A DNA stretch of 32,125 bases from an uncultured Ruaniaceae bacterium (GCA_938004115.1 CALKWS010000083.1:1-32125), one strand, 5' to 3'; shown: positions 8,265-17,285, counted from the stretch's first letter. Notes: a model not told the origin generated them from the sequence alone. Program-made: numbers and translations.

Positions 8265-8523
8265 GGTCCTAGCCTGCCTGGTTTGAGGGCGAAGTTCCAC
8301 GTCGCACGCCGCACAGCACCTCTGCGGCCTGCGCTGACGGCACCCGGGGCCGTCAAACCGTACAAACGAGCACCACTCTGTTGTGCAACTGGGCCCATCG
8401 CGCTGGATCGCTACGCCGGTAGCCGCGGCCGGTCGGACACGTCACGCCGTGGTCACGCCAGGACAGGTCGCAGCCCGAAGCCCGGCATGACCCGGCACTT
8501 TGGCCGGCGCGCGGACCGCGGGC

Positions 8524-9795
8524 TCACGCCGCGCTGCCCTCCTGGGTACGTGCCTTCTCCCGGCGCTGCTTGGCGCGCTCCAACGCGCGGGCGCGCTGGT
8601 CCCTGGCCTCCTCCTCGAGTTTCTCGGCGGTGGCCTCGTCCCGGGTCAGGTTCTCGCCGGTCTCCGGGTCGAACACGTAGAGGGAGTCCGGGGAGAGCCA
8701 CAGTTCGGCCACGTCACCGGCGCGCACCTGGCTGGTCGCATCCAGGGCGACCACCAGTTGCGGGCGCATGCTCTCGCCGTCCAGGTCCCGGTCCAGTTCC
8801 TCCAGTTGCTTGTTCACCTCCGAGGAGGCCTCGAAGGGCACATAGGCGTACAGCACCTCACCGAGCCACTCGGTGACGTCGACCTCGACCTCGAAGGTCA
8901 GCCCCTCCTTGGTCTCCTGCATGATGTCGGTGTCCTCGAAGGCATCCGGACGCACCCCCACGATCAGCACGTCCCGGTCTCCGACGGCGCGTTTCAACCG
9001 ATCGTCCATGGGCACCTCGAACGTCGGCAGCCGCAACGAGTCGCCCTCGACCTTGGCCGGCAGGAAGTTCATCGGCGGTGACCCGATGAATCCGGCGACG
9101 AACAAGTTGGTCGGCTGTTCGTACAGCCCCCGCGGACTGGCCACCTGCTGCAACTCCCCGCGGCGAAGGACGGCCACCCGGTCCCCCAACGTCATCGCCT
9201 CGGTCTGGTCGTGGGTGACGTAGACGGTGGTGGTGCCCAGGTTGCGTTGCAACCGGGCGATCTCGGTGCGCATCTGGCCACGCAGTTTCGCATCGAGGTT
9301 GGACAGCGGTTCGTCGAACAGGAAAGCCTGGGCGTTCCGCACGATCGCCCGGCCCATGGCCACTCGCTGGCGCTGGCCACCGGAGAGGTTGGCCGGTTTA
9401 CGTTCCAGGTGTTCATCGAGTTCCAGCAGTGCGGAGGCATTGCGGACCCGCTCGTCGATCTCCGTGTCGGTGAACTCGCCCTTGTTCAGCCGGAGCGGGA
9501 ACGCGATGTTCTCGTACACCGTCAGGTGCGGGTACAGGGCGTAGTTCTGGAACACCATCGCCAGGTTCCGGTCCCTCGGCGCCTTGTCGTTGACCACCTC
9601 GTCACCGATGCGCAACTCTCCTTCGGTGATGTCCTCCAGGCCCACGATCATCCGCAGCAGCGTGGACTTACCGCAGCCGGATGGGCCCACGAGGATCACG
9701 AACTCCCCGTCGGCGATGTCCAGGTCCACCCCGCGCACGGCGGTGAACCCATCGGGGTAGGTCTTGACGACATTGTCGAGGGTGATCGATGCCAT
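8524..9795 (-). CDS. sugC: Trehalose ABC importer ATP-binding protein SugC (MalK/MsmK type)
   Basis: Cytoplasmic ATPase that powers the sugar importer encoded upstream. Seen: Walker A GPSGCGKST (residues 37-45), Q-loop MVFQNYALYPHLT, signature LSGGQRQRVAMGRAI and Walker B FLFDEPLSNLDAKLR, all MalK-type; then a C-terminal OB-like regulatory region (FIGSPPMNF, VGVRPDAF). The last 45 or so residues form a charged Glu/Arg coiled-coil-like tail that makes it longer (423 aa) than the usual 360-390. A very strong AGGAGGAG site lies 4 nt before the ATG. It is last in the order lpqY-sugA-sugB-sugC, 30 nt after sugB. The family is certain; the trehalose assignment depends on the binding protein. Confidence 0.88.
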   Translation of the reverse strand: MASITLDNVVKTYPDGFTAVRGVDLDIADGEFVILVGPSGCGKSTLLRMIVGLEDITEGELRIGDEVVNDKAPRDRNLAMVFQNYALYPHLTVYENIAFPLRLNKGEFTDTEIDERVRNASALLELDEHLERKPANLSGGQRQRVAMGRAIVRNAQAFLFDEPLSNLDAKLRGQMRTEIARLQRNLGTTTVYVTHDQTEAMTLGDRVAVLRRGELQQVASPRGLYEQPTNLFVAGFIGSPPMNFLPAKVEGDSLRLPTFEVPMDDRLKRAVGDRDVLIVGVRPDAFEDTDIMQETKEGLTFEVEVDVTEWLGEVLYAYVPFEASSEVNKQLEELDRDLDGESMRPQLVVALDATSQVRAGDVAELWLSPDSLYVFDPETGENLTRDEATAEKLEEEARDQRARALERAKQRREKARTQEGSAA

Positions 9796-9825
9796 CGGTA
9801 CTCCTCCTCGTTCGAGCCGCGGGCC

Positions 9826-10671
9826 TCAGCCCTTGACGGCACCTTGGGTCAAGCCGGAGACGATCCGGCGCTGGAAGATCAATACGACGACCACCACCGG
9901 CACCGTGACCACGATGGCCGCGGCCGAGATCGCCCCGGTGGGTTCCTCGAACTGCGAGGCGCCGGTGAAGAACGACAACGCCGCGGGCACCGGCCGGGCG
10001 GCGGTGGTGGACGTCAGGGAGATCCCGTAGACGAAATCGTTCCAGGCGATGAAGAACGCGATGATCGCGCTGGTGAACACGCCGGGCGCGGCGAGCGGCA
10101 CCACCGCCTTGCGGAAGGCGACGAACGGTGTGGCCCCGTCCACCTGGGCTGCCTGCTCCAGTTCCCAGGGGATCTGCCGGAAGAACGCCGACAGGGTCCA
10201 GATCGAGATCGGCAGCGTCAGGGACAGGTACGGGATGATCAACCCGGCCCAGGTGTCATACAGCCCCACCGAGCGCCACAGGTTGAACAACGGCGTCACG
10301 ATCGAGACCACCGGGAACACCGAGACCGCCAGTGCGGAGGTGAGGATCAGTTTCTTACCGCGGAAGTCCAGCCGCGCGATGGCGTAGGCGCAGAAGGTGG
10401 CCAGCACCACGGCGATGAAGGTCGAGATCAGGGAGATGCCGATCGAGTTCCGCAGCGCCGGCAGGAACAGGTCCTGGGCGCTGCCGCCCGGAGCGAGGAT
10501 CTCGGCGTAGTTCTCGAAGGTCCACTCCGGGGGAAGCAGGGTGCCGGAGAACAGTCCGTCCTGGGTCTTGAAGGACGTCATCAGGATGGAGAACACCGGG
10601 AACAGGGACCACACCAGCACCAGCAGTGTGGCGATCAGCCAACCGACCTTGCCCCTGGTCGACATACCCAT
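9826..10671 (-). CDS. sugB: Sugar ABC importer permease SugB (MalG family)
   Basis: Inner-membrane permease, 281 aa, with six predicted helices. Seen: hydrophobic segments from about residue 11 on, and the cytoplasmic coupling loop EQAAQVDGATPFVAFRKAVV, which fits the EAA motif that docks on the ATPase. Its ATG shares one base with the stop of sugA (TGATG), so expression is coupled to the MalF-type partner; a second in-frame ATG lies 6 nt further on. Size and loop position are typical of MalG-type permeases. Confidence 0.87.
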   Translation of the reverse strand: MGMSTRGKVGWLIATLLVLVWSLFPVFSILMTSFKTQDGLFSGTLLPPEWTFENYAEILAPGGSAQDLFLPALRNSIGISLISTFIAVVLATFCAYAIARLDFRGKKLILTSALAVSVFPVVSIVTPLFNLWRSVGLYDTWAGLIIPYLSLTLPISIWTLSAFFRQIPWELEQAAQVDGATPFVAFRKAVVPLAAPGVFTSAIIAFFIAWNDFVYGISLTSTTAARPVPAALSFFTGASQFEEPTGAISAAAIVVTVPVVVVVLIFQRRIVSGLTQGAVKG

Positions 10672-11624
10672 CAGTTCTCACCCCTCGTGCCGGACAGGTC
10701 CACCCGGAATCCCTTGATCGCGATGAAGCTGATCACCAGCACCGACAGGAACAGCAGCACCGAGATCGCCGACCCCATCCCGATCTCCAGCCGGCCGATC
10801 GAGGTGTTGTACGCCAGCAACGACAGCACCTCGGTGTTGTTCGCCCCGCCGGTCATGATGAACACGTTGTCGAAGATGCGGAACGCCTCCAGCGCCCGGA
10901 ACAGCACCGCGACCATGATCGCCGCCTTCATGTTCGGCAGGGTGACCTTGCGCAGCACCTGCCACCCCTTGGCGCCGTCGACCTTCGCCGCCTCCTCCAG
11001 CTCCCCGGGCACCTGGGCCAGCCCGGCCAGCAGCAACAGGGAGATGAACGGGGTGGTCTTCCACACCTCGGACAGGATGATCACGAACAACGAGGGCCAC
11101 TGCTGGGCGAACCAGTTGAAACTCTCGTCGATCCCGGGCACCCAGTTGAACCAGCTGTTGATGTAGCCGGTGTTGATGTCGAAGGCGTAGAAGAACGCGA
11201 ACGCCGACACCACGGTGATGATCCCGTAGGGCACCAGGATCGCCGTCCGGATTATCCCGCGCAGCCGGGTGATGGCCCGGTGCATGATCATCGCCAGGGC
11301 GAAGCCGAGCACCAGTTCGATCGCCACGGTCACCACGGTGATGAACAGCGTCACCAGCATCGAGCGCCAGAATGCCCAGTCGGTGAGGATGACGGCGTAA
11401 TTCTCGATCCCGACGAACTCCCGTTCGTCGGGGGCGGTCAGGCGCAGGGAGAACAGCGAGTCGTAGGTCGCCTGCAGGATGGGGTAGAGCGTGACCAGCA
11501 GCATCAGGCCGAACGCGGGTCCGGCCAGCCACCACCCCAGACGCGCCTCGGAGCGCGCCCGGTCCGACCCGCGCTTGCGGCGCCGGCCGTGTGCGCGGGC
11601 TTCCGTCGTCGTCGGCGCGCTCAC
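10671..11624 (-). CDS. sugA: Sugar ABC importer permease SugA (MalF family)
   Basis: Inner-membrane permease, 317 aa, that forms the translocation channel with SugB. Seen: a basic N-terminus (RRRKRGSDRARSEAR), about six hydrophobic helices starting near residue 30, and the EAA-type loop ELEEAAKVDGAKGWQVLRKV. The start is GTG at 11624 (VSAPTTTEARAHG), because it overlaps the stop of the binding-protein gene by 4 nt (GTGA), the usual coupled arrangement in this operon. The frame continues upstream but only as a shadow of lpqY. Confidence 0.87.
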   Translation of the reverse strand: MSAPTTTEARAHGRRRKRGSDRARSEARLGWWLAGPAFGLMLLVTLYPILQATYDSLFSLRLTAPDEREFVGIENYAVILTDWAFWRSMLVTLFITVVTVAIELVLGFALAMIMHRAITRLRGIIRTAILVPYGIITVVSAFAFFYAFDINTGYINSWFNWVPGIDESFNWFAQQWPSLFVIILSEVWKTTPFISLLLLAGLAQVPGELEEAAKVDGAKGWQVLRKVTLPNMKAAIMVAVLFRALEAFRIFDNVFIMTGGANNTEVLSLLAYNTSIGRLEIGMGSAISVLLFLSVLVISFIAIKGFRVDLSGTRGEN

Positions 11625-12883
11625 AGCAACCGCTCCCCTCGCAGCACCTCGGTGATGAACTGCTGGGAACTGGCCGGCGTGGTCTCCGGGTCCACCGAGG
11701 AGACCGGGTGCCAGGTGTCCTGCAGACCGATCGAGATCTCGTTGTAGAACGGGGTCTGGGGGCGGGGTTCGGCCTGTTCCAGCGAATCGCGGATCGCGTC
11801 GGCCATCGGGAACTCCTCCTGCACCGACGGGTCGTCGTAGGCCTCGATGGCCGACGGCGGGTTGCCGTTGGTGACGAAGTACTCGGCCTGGTGCTCGGGT
11901 CGGACGATGCATGCCACGGCTTCCCAGGCCAGGTCGATGTGGTTGCTGAAGGCACCCACCCCGAGGTTGATGCCTCCCACCGGGGGTGCCGCTTCGGTGT
12001 CCGGGTCCACCCGCGGGTAGGTGGTCCAGGCCAGATCGTCCATCACCTCCGACTCGGCCGCAGCCATCGCCGGGTACACGAACGGCCAGTTCACCATGAA
12101 CGAGCCGCGATCCCCCTGGAACACGTTCATCGAGGCGTTCTCATCGGCGGTGGGCAGGCCGGGGCCACCGAGCCCCTCGCTGCCGATCCGGCTGACGATC
12201 TCCGCGGCGCGCCGCCCGGCCTCGGAGTCCAGGTCGAGTTCCAACTCATCGGAGGGTGCCTCGGGGTTGACCAGGATCTCTCCGCCGCCAGAGGCGACCA
12301 GCGCGTTGATCCACACCGTCAGCGCCTCGGCCAGGATTCCCTGCACACCCAGGTAGAGGTCGTTCTCGGCGGCGGCCTCGATCAGGTCGTCCCAGGTCAC
12401 GGGCTGGCTCATGTCCAGGCCCACCTCCTCAGCGACCGACTCCCGGTACCACAACAGTTGGGTGTTGGCCCAGAACGGGACGGTGACCAGTTCGTCGTTC
12501 CAGGTGGCCGAATCGATCGCGCCCTGCACGATGCCGTCGGTGTCCTGCAGTTCCTCCGGCACCTCGGCGAGGAAGCCGGGTTCGGCCATCTCCGGGATGT
12601 ACGGCGGGTCCAGGCTCATGATGTCGATCGAGGAGTCCGAGGCGGCGAGCCGGCGGGCGAGCTGTTCACGCTGGTCGGAGGCCTCCCGCGGCAACAAGGC
12701 GGTCTCGATCACGTACGCACCGTCCGCCTCCTCGGTGCACGTCTGTGCGATCGCCGCCTGCCCGCCGTCGTCGGGGTTGATGTACCAGGTCAGCGTCGGC
12801 GGCCCGGTCTCGGAGGTGCAGGCGACCATCACGGTCGCCAACCCGAGCGCCAGCACCGGGGCGATGCGCCTACCTCGTGTCAC
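11621..12883 (-). CDS. lpqY: Trehalose-binding lipoprotein LpqY-like
   Basis: Extracytoplasmic sugar-binding lipoprotein of the importer, 420 aa. Seen: a basic N-terminus, a short hydrophobic stretch and a lipobox VMVAC with Cys near residue 22, then a mature binding protein. Several segments match what I recall of mycobacterial LpqY: AIAQ-C, then LP..EQR-QLARRLA, then a D-I-M-LD stretch, NTQLLWYR, FMVNWPFVYPA and GGINLGVGA. With the gene order identical to lpqY-sugA-sugB-sugC this supports trehalose (or a related alpha-glucoside) as the substrate. The start is GTG at 12883 with GGGAGGGA just upstream. In a lineage without evident mycolate metabolism the role would be uptake of environmental trehalose rather than recycling; that part is inference. 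Confidence 0.83.
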   Translation of the reverse strand: MTRGRRIAPVLALGLATVMVACTSETGPPTLTWYINPDDGGQAAIAQTCTEEADGAYVIETALLPREASDQREQLARRLAASDSSIDIMSLDPPYIPEMAEPGFLAEVPEELQDTDGIVQGAIDSATWNDELVTVPFWANTQLLWYRESVAEEVGLDMSQPVTWDDLIEAAAENDLYLGVQGILAEALTVWINALVASGGGEILVNPEAPSDELELDLDSEAGRRAAEIVSRIGSEGLGGPGLPTADENASMNVFQGDRGSFMVNWPFVYPAMAAAESEVMDDLAWTTYPRVDPDTEAAPPVGGINLGVGAFSNHIDLAWEAVACIVRPEHQAEYFVTNGNPPSAIEAYDDPSVQEEFPMADAIRDSLEQAEPRPQTPFYNEISIGLQDTWHPVSSVDPETTPASSQQFITEVLRGERLL

Positions 12884-13042
12884 GTTCCCTCCCTACGGTC
12901 AACTCGGCATCCATGCCTGGGGCACAGCACCTGTGCGTAGAGACACTGAACACCCGCGCGACCTATCTCGCATCCTGAGCGGTACTGCGCCGGGCCGGGA
13001 GTGCCCTCGTCCGGCCGGGGTTACCCTGGGACAGGCACCTCG

Positions 13043-13056
13043 GGCAAACGCTTACC
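13043..13056. promoter_or_regulatory. LacI-type operator candidate between lpqY and MFS gene
   Basis: GGCAAACGCTTACC is an imperfect 14-bp palindrome with a central CG, of the form GGnAAnCGnTTnCC expected for LacI-family repressors. It lies about 160 bp upstream of lpqY and about 80 bp upstream of the divergent MFS gene. It differs in the inner positions from the AAGCGCTT operators near 14400, so it may belong to a different LacI-family repressor encoded elsewhere. Confidence 0.5.
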
Positions 13057-13135
13057 GCAGGTTAGCCACGTCTCTCCGGCTACGCGCCCGGCATCGGCGG
13101 CGATGCGCCGAACGACAAGCAGAAGGGTGGACCGC

Positions 13136-14311
13136 ATGGTCAGGGGCTCACCGTCGGTGCCCGGCCTCGCTGCGGCGATGGCCGTGGCGATGGGGGCCGG
13201 GCCGCTCATCGTCTACGCCATCTCCGCGCTCAGTCCGTTCCTCGTGCCGGCCATGGATCTGACCCGCACGCAGTACGGCTCCCTGGCGACTCTGACGTTC
13301 GCAGCCGCCGCCGTGTCGTCCATGCGGGCCGGACGGGCCGTGGACACCACCAACGCGCGAACGGTTATGTTCTGGCTCGTGGCAGGGGCGGCCGGTGCCC
13401 TACTGGCCGCGGCCGTGGCCCCCAATTACCCGGTGCTGGTGGTGGCCGTGGTGGCCTCCGGGGTGGTGCAGGCGCTGTCCAACCCGGTGACCAACCGGCT
13501 CGCCGCCCAATGGGTCCCACCCGGGCCGCGTGGTGTGGTGATGGGCGTCAAGCAGTCCGGCGTGCAGATGATCCAGGCCGCCTCCGGGCTGTTTCTCCCC
13601 ACGCTGGCCGTCCTGGCCGGATGGCGGGGTGCGATGGCCATCGCCGCAGGGGCATGTCTGCTGCTGGGCCTGACCCTGGTAGCACGGTTCGTGCCCGGTG
13701 AGCGTGATCGGAACCGTCGAACGTCGACGGTGACCGGCGCACGCTTACCAGCGCCCGTGTGGTGGCTCGCCGGGTTCGTGTTCCTCACCGGCGCGGCGAT
13801 GCAAGGAGCGAACTTCTACCTTCCCCTGTTCGGCTACGAGGAACTCGGGCTGCCCGTCAGCACCGCCGGACTGCTTGCGGCCGTAGTCGGCATCACCGGT
13901 ATCGCCGCCCGGATCGGCTGGGGGCGCGCGGCCGAACGTCTCGGTGGACACGTGGCCATGCCCGCCTTGGCTATCGGTGGGGCGGTCGCGGTGACCCTCA
14001 TCCTGCTTGCGCTGAGCATTCATCCCGCGCTCGTGTGGGTCGGCGCGTTCCTGCTCGGGGCGACGGGGGTGGCCGCCAACGTGGTGGTGATGGTGAGCGT
14101 GATCCATGTGGTGCCCTCCCACGCGATCGGACGAGCATCGGGTGTGGTGGCTCTGGGCATGTACCTCGGCTTCGCCGCCGGTCCGGTGAGCATGGGTGCG
14201 GTCGTGGACGCGGCGGGCCACTACTCGACCGCGTGGGCAGGGCTGGGGGCGATCTATCTGGTGGCCCTCCTCGCCGCCGCCGGGTACGCACAACGGTCCC
14301 GGCGAACCTGA
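13136..14311 (+). CDS. Major facilitator superfamily transporter
   Basis: Predicted 12-helix MFS transporter, 391 aa; the substrate is unknown. Seen: two blocks of hydrophobic helices separated by a basic central loop (PGERDRNRRTSTVTGARL, about residue 185), an MFS-type stretch after helix 2 (SSMRAGRAVDTTNART) and Gly-rich helices. The start is ATG at 13136 with AAGGGTGG about 5 nt upstream. The upstream in-frame extension is Arg/Ser-rich and lacks a start signal. It is divergent from lpqY across a 252-bp region and 222 bp before the next importer, so it is probably monocistronic. Confidence 0.83.
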   Translation: MVRGSPSVPGLAAAMAVAMGAGPLIVYAISALSPFLVPAMDLTRTQYGSLATLTFAAAAVSSMRAGRAVDTTNARTVMFWLVAGAAGALLAAAVAPNYPVLVVAVVASGVVQALSNPVTNRLAAQWVPPGPRGVVMGVKQSGVQMIQAASGLFLPTLAVLAGWRGAMAIAAGACLLLGLTLVARFVPGERDRNRRTSTVTGARLPAPVWWLAGFVFLTGAAMQGANFYLPLFGYEELGLPVSTAGLLAAVVGITGIAARIGWGRAAERLGGHVAMPALAIGGAVAVTLILLALSIHPALVWVGAFLLGATGVAANVVVMVSVIHVVPSHAIGRASGVVALGMYLGFAAGPVSMGAVVDAAGHYSTAWAGLGAIYLVALLAAAGYAQRSRRT

Positions 14312-14397
14312 GCGACGCTCCGCTCTGCGGGAAGCACCCCGAATCCCGGGATCCTTAGCGGCAGCCCTCAACCCCGGGCGTAGTCGTCCTATCCCGC

Positions 14398-14486
14398 AAG
14401 CGCTTTCACATTTCGCGGCACTTGTGTCGCGGGTTTGACGAACTTGCCCGACGCCACTTACCGTCTGACTCGGGAAGCGCTTTCAC
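14398..14486 (+). promoter_or_regulatory. Promoter with two LacI-type operators upstream of NitT-type importer
   Basis: The identical 12-mer AAGCGCTTTCAC occurs at 14398-14409 and 14475-14486, with the palindromic core AAGCGCTT centred 77 bp apart. Between them TTGACG (14435-14440) and TACCGT (14459-14464), with an 18-nt spacer, make a plausible promoter whose start (near 14471) falls at the second operator. LacI-family proteins bind palindromes with a central CG, and a lacI-type gene lies at the other end of this operon. Repression by blocking and looping between the two sites is inferred. Confidence 0.72.
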
Positions 14487-14533
14487 GAACGTGCTCCCCG
14501 TGTCAGTTTCCAGAGCCATCCAGGAGCGCAAGG

Positions 14534-15526
14534 ATGCGTGTAAAACGCAAGTTCATCGCCGCAGCAGCAGCCTCGGCCGTCCTCGTCACCGCCGCGTGCG
14601 GAGCCGAATCGAGTGACGCCGAGAGCACCGAAGACGCCATCGAACTCGAGATCGTCGCCTTCAGCCCCCCATCACTGGGAGCGTTCCTCCCGGCGGTGAT
14701 CGCCGAGGAGCGGTTCGATCTGGATAACGGATTGGACATCACTTTCGTCGAGCGGCCGCCGGACGCTTACAACACCGAGTTCGGCACCGGGCAGTACCAG
14801 ATCGGCGGCAGTGGCTCGCTCATGAGCGAGGCGGTACGCATCACCGAGGGCGTGGACGTGGTGTACCTGTTCAACGTCCATGACTACTGGGGCGGCCTAG
14901 TGTCTACCACCCCAGAGGTCACCGAACTAGCCGATCTCGAAGGCCGCACTCTGGCCGGCTCCACCGCGGCCACCAACTACGCCCTGTTCCTGTGGTTCGT
15001 GCAGGCCGCCGGGGTGGACATCAACAACGTCACCGTGGAGAACCACGACACCGGCGGGTTGGGCACGCAGGCGCAGACCGGCCGCTCCGATGCGGTGCAG
15101 ATCTGGGAACCGGCGTACGCCAACCTCATGGCCCAGGAGCTCGACCACGTGACCGACATCCCACTGCCGTTCGAGTTGTGGGAAGAGGAGTACGGCACCA
15201 CCGACATCCCGTTCCTCGGGGTCGCGGTGCACCGGGAGTGGCTCGACGAGAACGAAGAGGCCGCCCAACTCCTGCAACAGACCTACGAGGACGCCGCGGA
15301 GTGGACGCTGGCCAACCCGGCTGACGCCGCCCAGCACATCGCCGACTCCATGGACGGCGGCGATGTGGAGGCCCTGACCGAACTCATCTCCGACAACGAC
15401 CGTCTCGGGCTGAACGTGCGTCCGGCGACCGAGTTGGTCGACGGTATTGAGGCGGTCTTCGATGCGGGCGTAGCGATTGGTTACTTCGACGAAGCACCAC
15501 CGCTGTCCCTGATTCCGGAGGACTAA
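14534..15526 (+). CDS. NitT/TauT-type ABC importer substrate-binding lipoprotein
   Basis: Extracytoplasmic binding lipoprotein of the nitrate/sulfonate/taurine/pyrimidine-precursor importer class, 330 aa. Seen: a basic N-terminus MRVKRKF, a hydrophobic Ala-rich stretch, lipobox VTAAC (Cys22) and a periplasmic-binding fold (FSPPSLGAFLPAVIAEER, GSGSLMSEA, LEGRTLAGSTAA). Strongly acidic overall. The start is ATG at 14534 with AGGAG 7 nt upstream. Its stop overlaps the permease start by one base (TAATG). The substrate cannot be read from the sequence. Control by a LacI-type operator pair is unusual for this class and hints at a carbon- or nucleoside-like ligand. Confidence 0.83.
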   Translation: MRVKRKFIAAAAASAVLVTAACGAESSDAESTEDAIELEIVAFSPPSLGAFLPAVIAEERFDLDNGLDITFVERPPDAYNTEFGTGQYQIGGSGSLMSEAVRITEGVDVVYLFNVHDYWGGLVSTTPEVTELADLEGRTLAGSTAATNYALFLWFVQAAGVDINNVTVENHDTGGLGTQAQTGRSDAVQIWEPAYANLMAQELDHVTDIPLPFELWEEEYGTTDIPFLGVAVHREWLDENEEAAQLLQQTYEDAAEWTLANPADAAQHIADSMDGGDVEALTELISDNDRLGLNVRPATELVDGIEAVFDAGVAIGYFDEAPPLSLIPED

Positions 15527-16467
15527 TGGCACTGCCCGGTCTTTCCAACCTTGAGCGCCGGGGCCAGGAGACCTGGCTCCGGCGCGTCCAGCGCTCCTCC
15601 CGCCGCCTGCCCCCGGTCGAGACCGTCCTGGCCATGGCCGGCGGTGCGGTGCTCTGGGTGATCATCGCTGCCGGCACCGAGGACTACATCCTCCCCCAGT
15701 TGCACGTGGTGCTGCTGCGGATCGTGGAACTGTTCGTGGACAGCGGCCAACGGTGGGACTGGATGGTGACGATGATCCGCATTCTGCTGGGCATCATCAC
15801 CGCCTTCTTCGTCGGCACCATCGCTGGGCTGGCCATGGGTAAGTCGCAGCGGCTGAGCAACGTCCTGATGCCCTATATGCAAATCATCCAGGGCATCCCC
15901 TCCCTGGCTTGGGTGATGATCGCGATCATCTGGTTCCAGGAAGTCGAGGTCCGTATCTGGTTCCTGCTGCTCATGGTCTGCCTGACCGGGTTCGCTTTCC
16001 AGGCCAAGGACTCCTACCGCGCCATCCCCAAGGAACTGCGCGATATGGCCAAATCACTACGGCCGCGCCGCAGTCGGTTGGACATGTTCCGCACTGTGAC
16101 CCTTCCGGGCATCGTGCCGGACCTGCTCACAGCCTGGAAGGTCAACCTCGGCTTGGGTACCAGGGTGGTATTGATCGCCGAATTCGCTGGCGCCACCATC
16201 GGTGTCGGCTACCAACTGCGTATCGAGCAGCAGTTCTTCCGTATGGATGGGGTGCTGGCCTGGACGGCCTCCCTGGTGATTTTCGTACTGATCATTCAGA
16301 AGATCATCGAACTCGTCGAGCGTCGTCTGCTGCGTTATCGGCCCACCGGCGATGCCCCGCAGGTGAGCGAGGCCGGTCAGAAGCCCGTTGCGGACAGCGA
16401 CGACAGCGCGCCGGCACTGCAGACCGAGGCCGCCGGAGCGGCCGATAATGGAGGCCGACGTGAGTGA
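15526..16467 (+). CDS. NitT/TauT-type ABC importer permease (SsuC/TauC family)
   Basis: Inner-membrane permease, 313 aa, of the binding-protein-dependent transport family. Seen: about six hydrophobic segments from residue 32 on, the helix VLMPYMQIIQGIPSLAWVM typical of SsuC/TauC relatives, and an EAA-like loop (IPKELRDMAKSLRPRRSRLDM). The C-terminal 45 residues are hydrophilic and Ala/Asp-rich, beyond the usual end. ATG 15526 overlaps the upstream stop by one base, with GGAGGA 3 nt before it. The end overlaps the ATPase gene by 8 nt. Confidence 0.85.
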   Translation: MALPGLSNLERRGQETWLRRVQRSSRRLPPVETVLAMAGGAVLWVIIAAGTEDYILPQLHVVLLRIVELFVDSGQRWDWMVTMIRILLGIITAFFVGTIAGLAMGKSQRLSNVLMPYMQIIQGIPSLAWVMIAIIWFQEVEVRIWFLLLMVCLTGFAFQAKDSYRAIPKELRDMAKSLRPRRSRLDMFRTVTLPGIVPDLLTAWKVNLGLGTRVVLIAEFAGATIGVGYQLRIEQQFFRMDGVLAWTASLVIFVLIIQKIIELVERRLLRYRPTGDAPQVSEAGQKPVADSDDSAPALQTEAAGAADNGGRRE

Positions 16468-17272
16468 CCTGTTAGAGGAAACCGAGAGGCAGCCGATGAC
16501 CACCACGAGTGATGACGTCCTCATCCGGTTCACCGACGTGAACAAGACCTTCGTCACCCGGAGCGGGCAGGAGGTGCAGGCACTACGCGGACTGGACCTG
16601 TCGGTATCGCGCGGCGAACTGGTCGCGATCGTCGGACAAACCGGGTGCGGCAAGTCCACCGCGTTCAATCTCCTCCTGGGCTTGTACGCGGCCACAACCG
16701 GGACGGTGTCGGTCGAGGGGCTCAATCCTCACGACGACTTCGAGGCTCTCAAGGGCAAGATCGCCGTGGTGTTCCAGGACGGACGACTGCTGCCGTGGCG
16801 CACAGCCGAGCAGAACGTGGCCCTGGGTCTGGAATACATGGGCGTGTCGAAGGCCGAGCGCCTGGAGAAGGCCCGCGAGTGGCTCGCTCGGCTGGGTTTG
16901 AAGGGTCGGGAGAATGCCTACCCGTACGAATTGTCCGGTGGGATGCGCCAGCGGGTGGGTATCGCGAGGTGCTTCGCGCTCAACCCGGACATCATCTTGT
17001 GCGATGAATCCTTCAGCGCGCTGGATGAATTGACCGCCGACCGCCTGCGCGGCGAGTTCGTCAAACTGGTCAAGGAAGAGGGCAAGACCGGGGTGTTCAT
17101 TACCCACTCCATCGAAGAGGCCCTGACGATCGGTGATCGGGTCGCGGTATTCCGCGCGCCCGGCCACGTAGCCGCTGAGTTCACCATCCCCGGGGAACTC
17201 GATGAGACCGGACTGGCCGAGATGCGCCGGAAGGTCCGCAGCGTGATGGCTAACGGCGTCGTGGCGGCCTGA
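16460..17272 (+). CDS. NitT/TauT-type ABC importer ATP-binding protein
   Basis: ATPase of the importer, 270 aa, SsuB/TauB type. Seen: Walker A GQTGCGKST, Q-loop VVFQDGRLLPWRTAEQNVAL, signature LSGGMRQRVGIAR and switch His in ITHSIEEAL. Walker B reads ILCDESFSALDE, with Ser where the family normally has Pro (DEP). I prefer the GTG at 16460 because GGAGG lies 5 nt upstream and it gives an 8-nt overlap with the permease; ATG 16496 and ATG 16448 are alternatives. It is the last gene of the operon, followed by a strong bidirectional terminator. Confidence 0.85.
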   Translation: MSDLLEETERQPMTTTSDDVLIRFTDVNKTFVTRSGQEVQALRGLDLSVSRGELVAIVGQTGCGKSTAFNLLLGLYAATTGTVSVEGLNPHDDFEALKGKIAVVFQDGRLLPWRTAEQNVALGLEYMGVSKAERLEKAREWLARLGLKGRENAYPYELSGGMRQRVGIARCFALNPDIILCDESFSALDELTADRLRGEFVKLVKEEGKTGVFITHSIEEALTIGDRVAVFRAPGHVAAEFTIPGELDETGLAEMRRKVRSVMANGVVAA

Positions 17273-17285
17273 CAAGCCACACGAG

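Noticed and set aside
9211..11166. 651-codon plus-strand frame opposite sugC, sugB and sugA
   Set aside because: It runs antisense across three overlapping genes, is full of His/Gln/Arg runs and has no recognisable domain.
13745..14371. Minus-strand frame with a His-rich run resembling a metal-binding segment
   Set aside because: It is the reverse complement of Val/Met-rich helices of the MFS gene; the His run comes from ATG/GTG codons read backwards.
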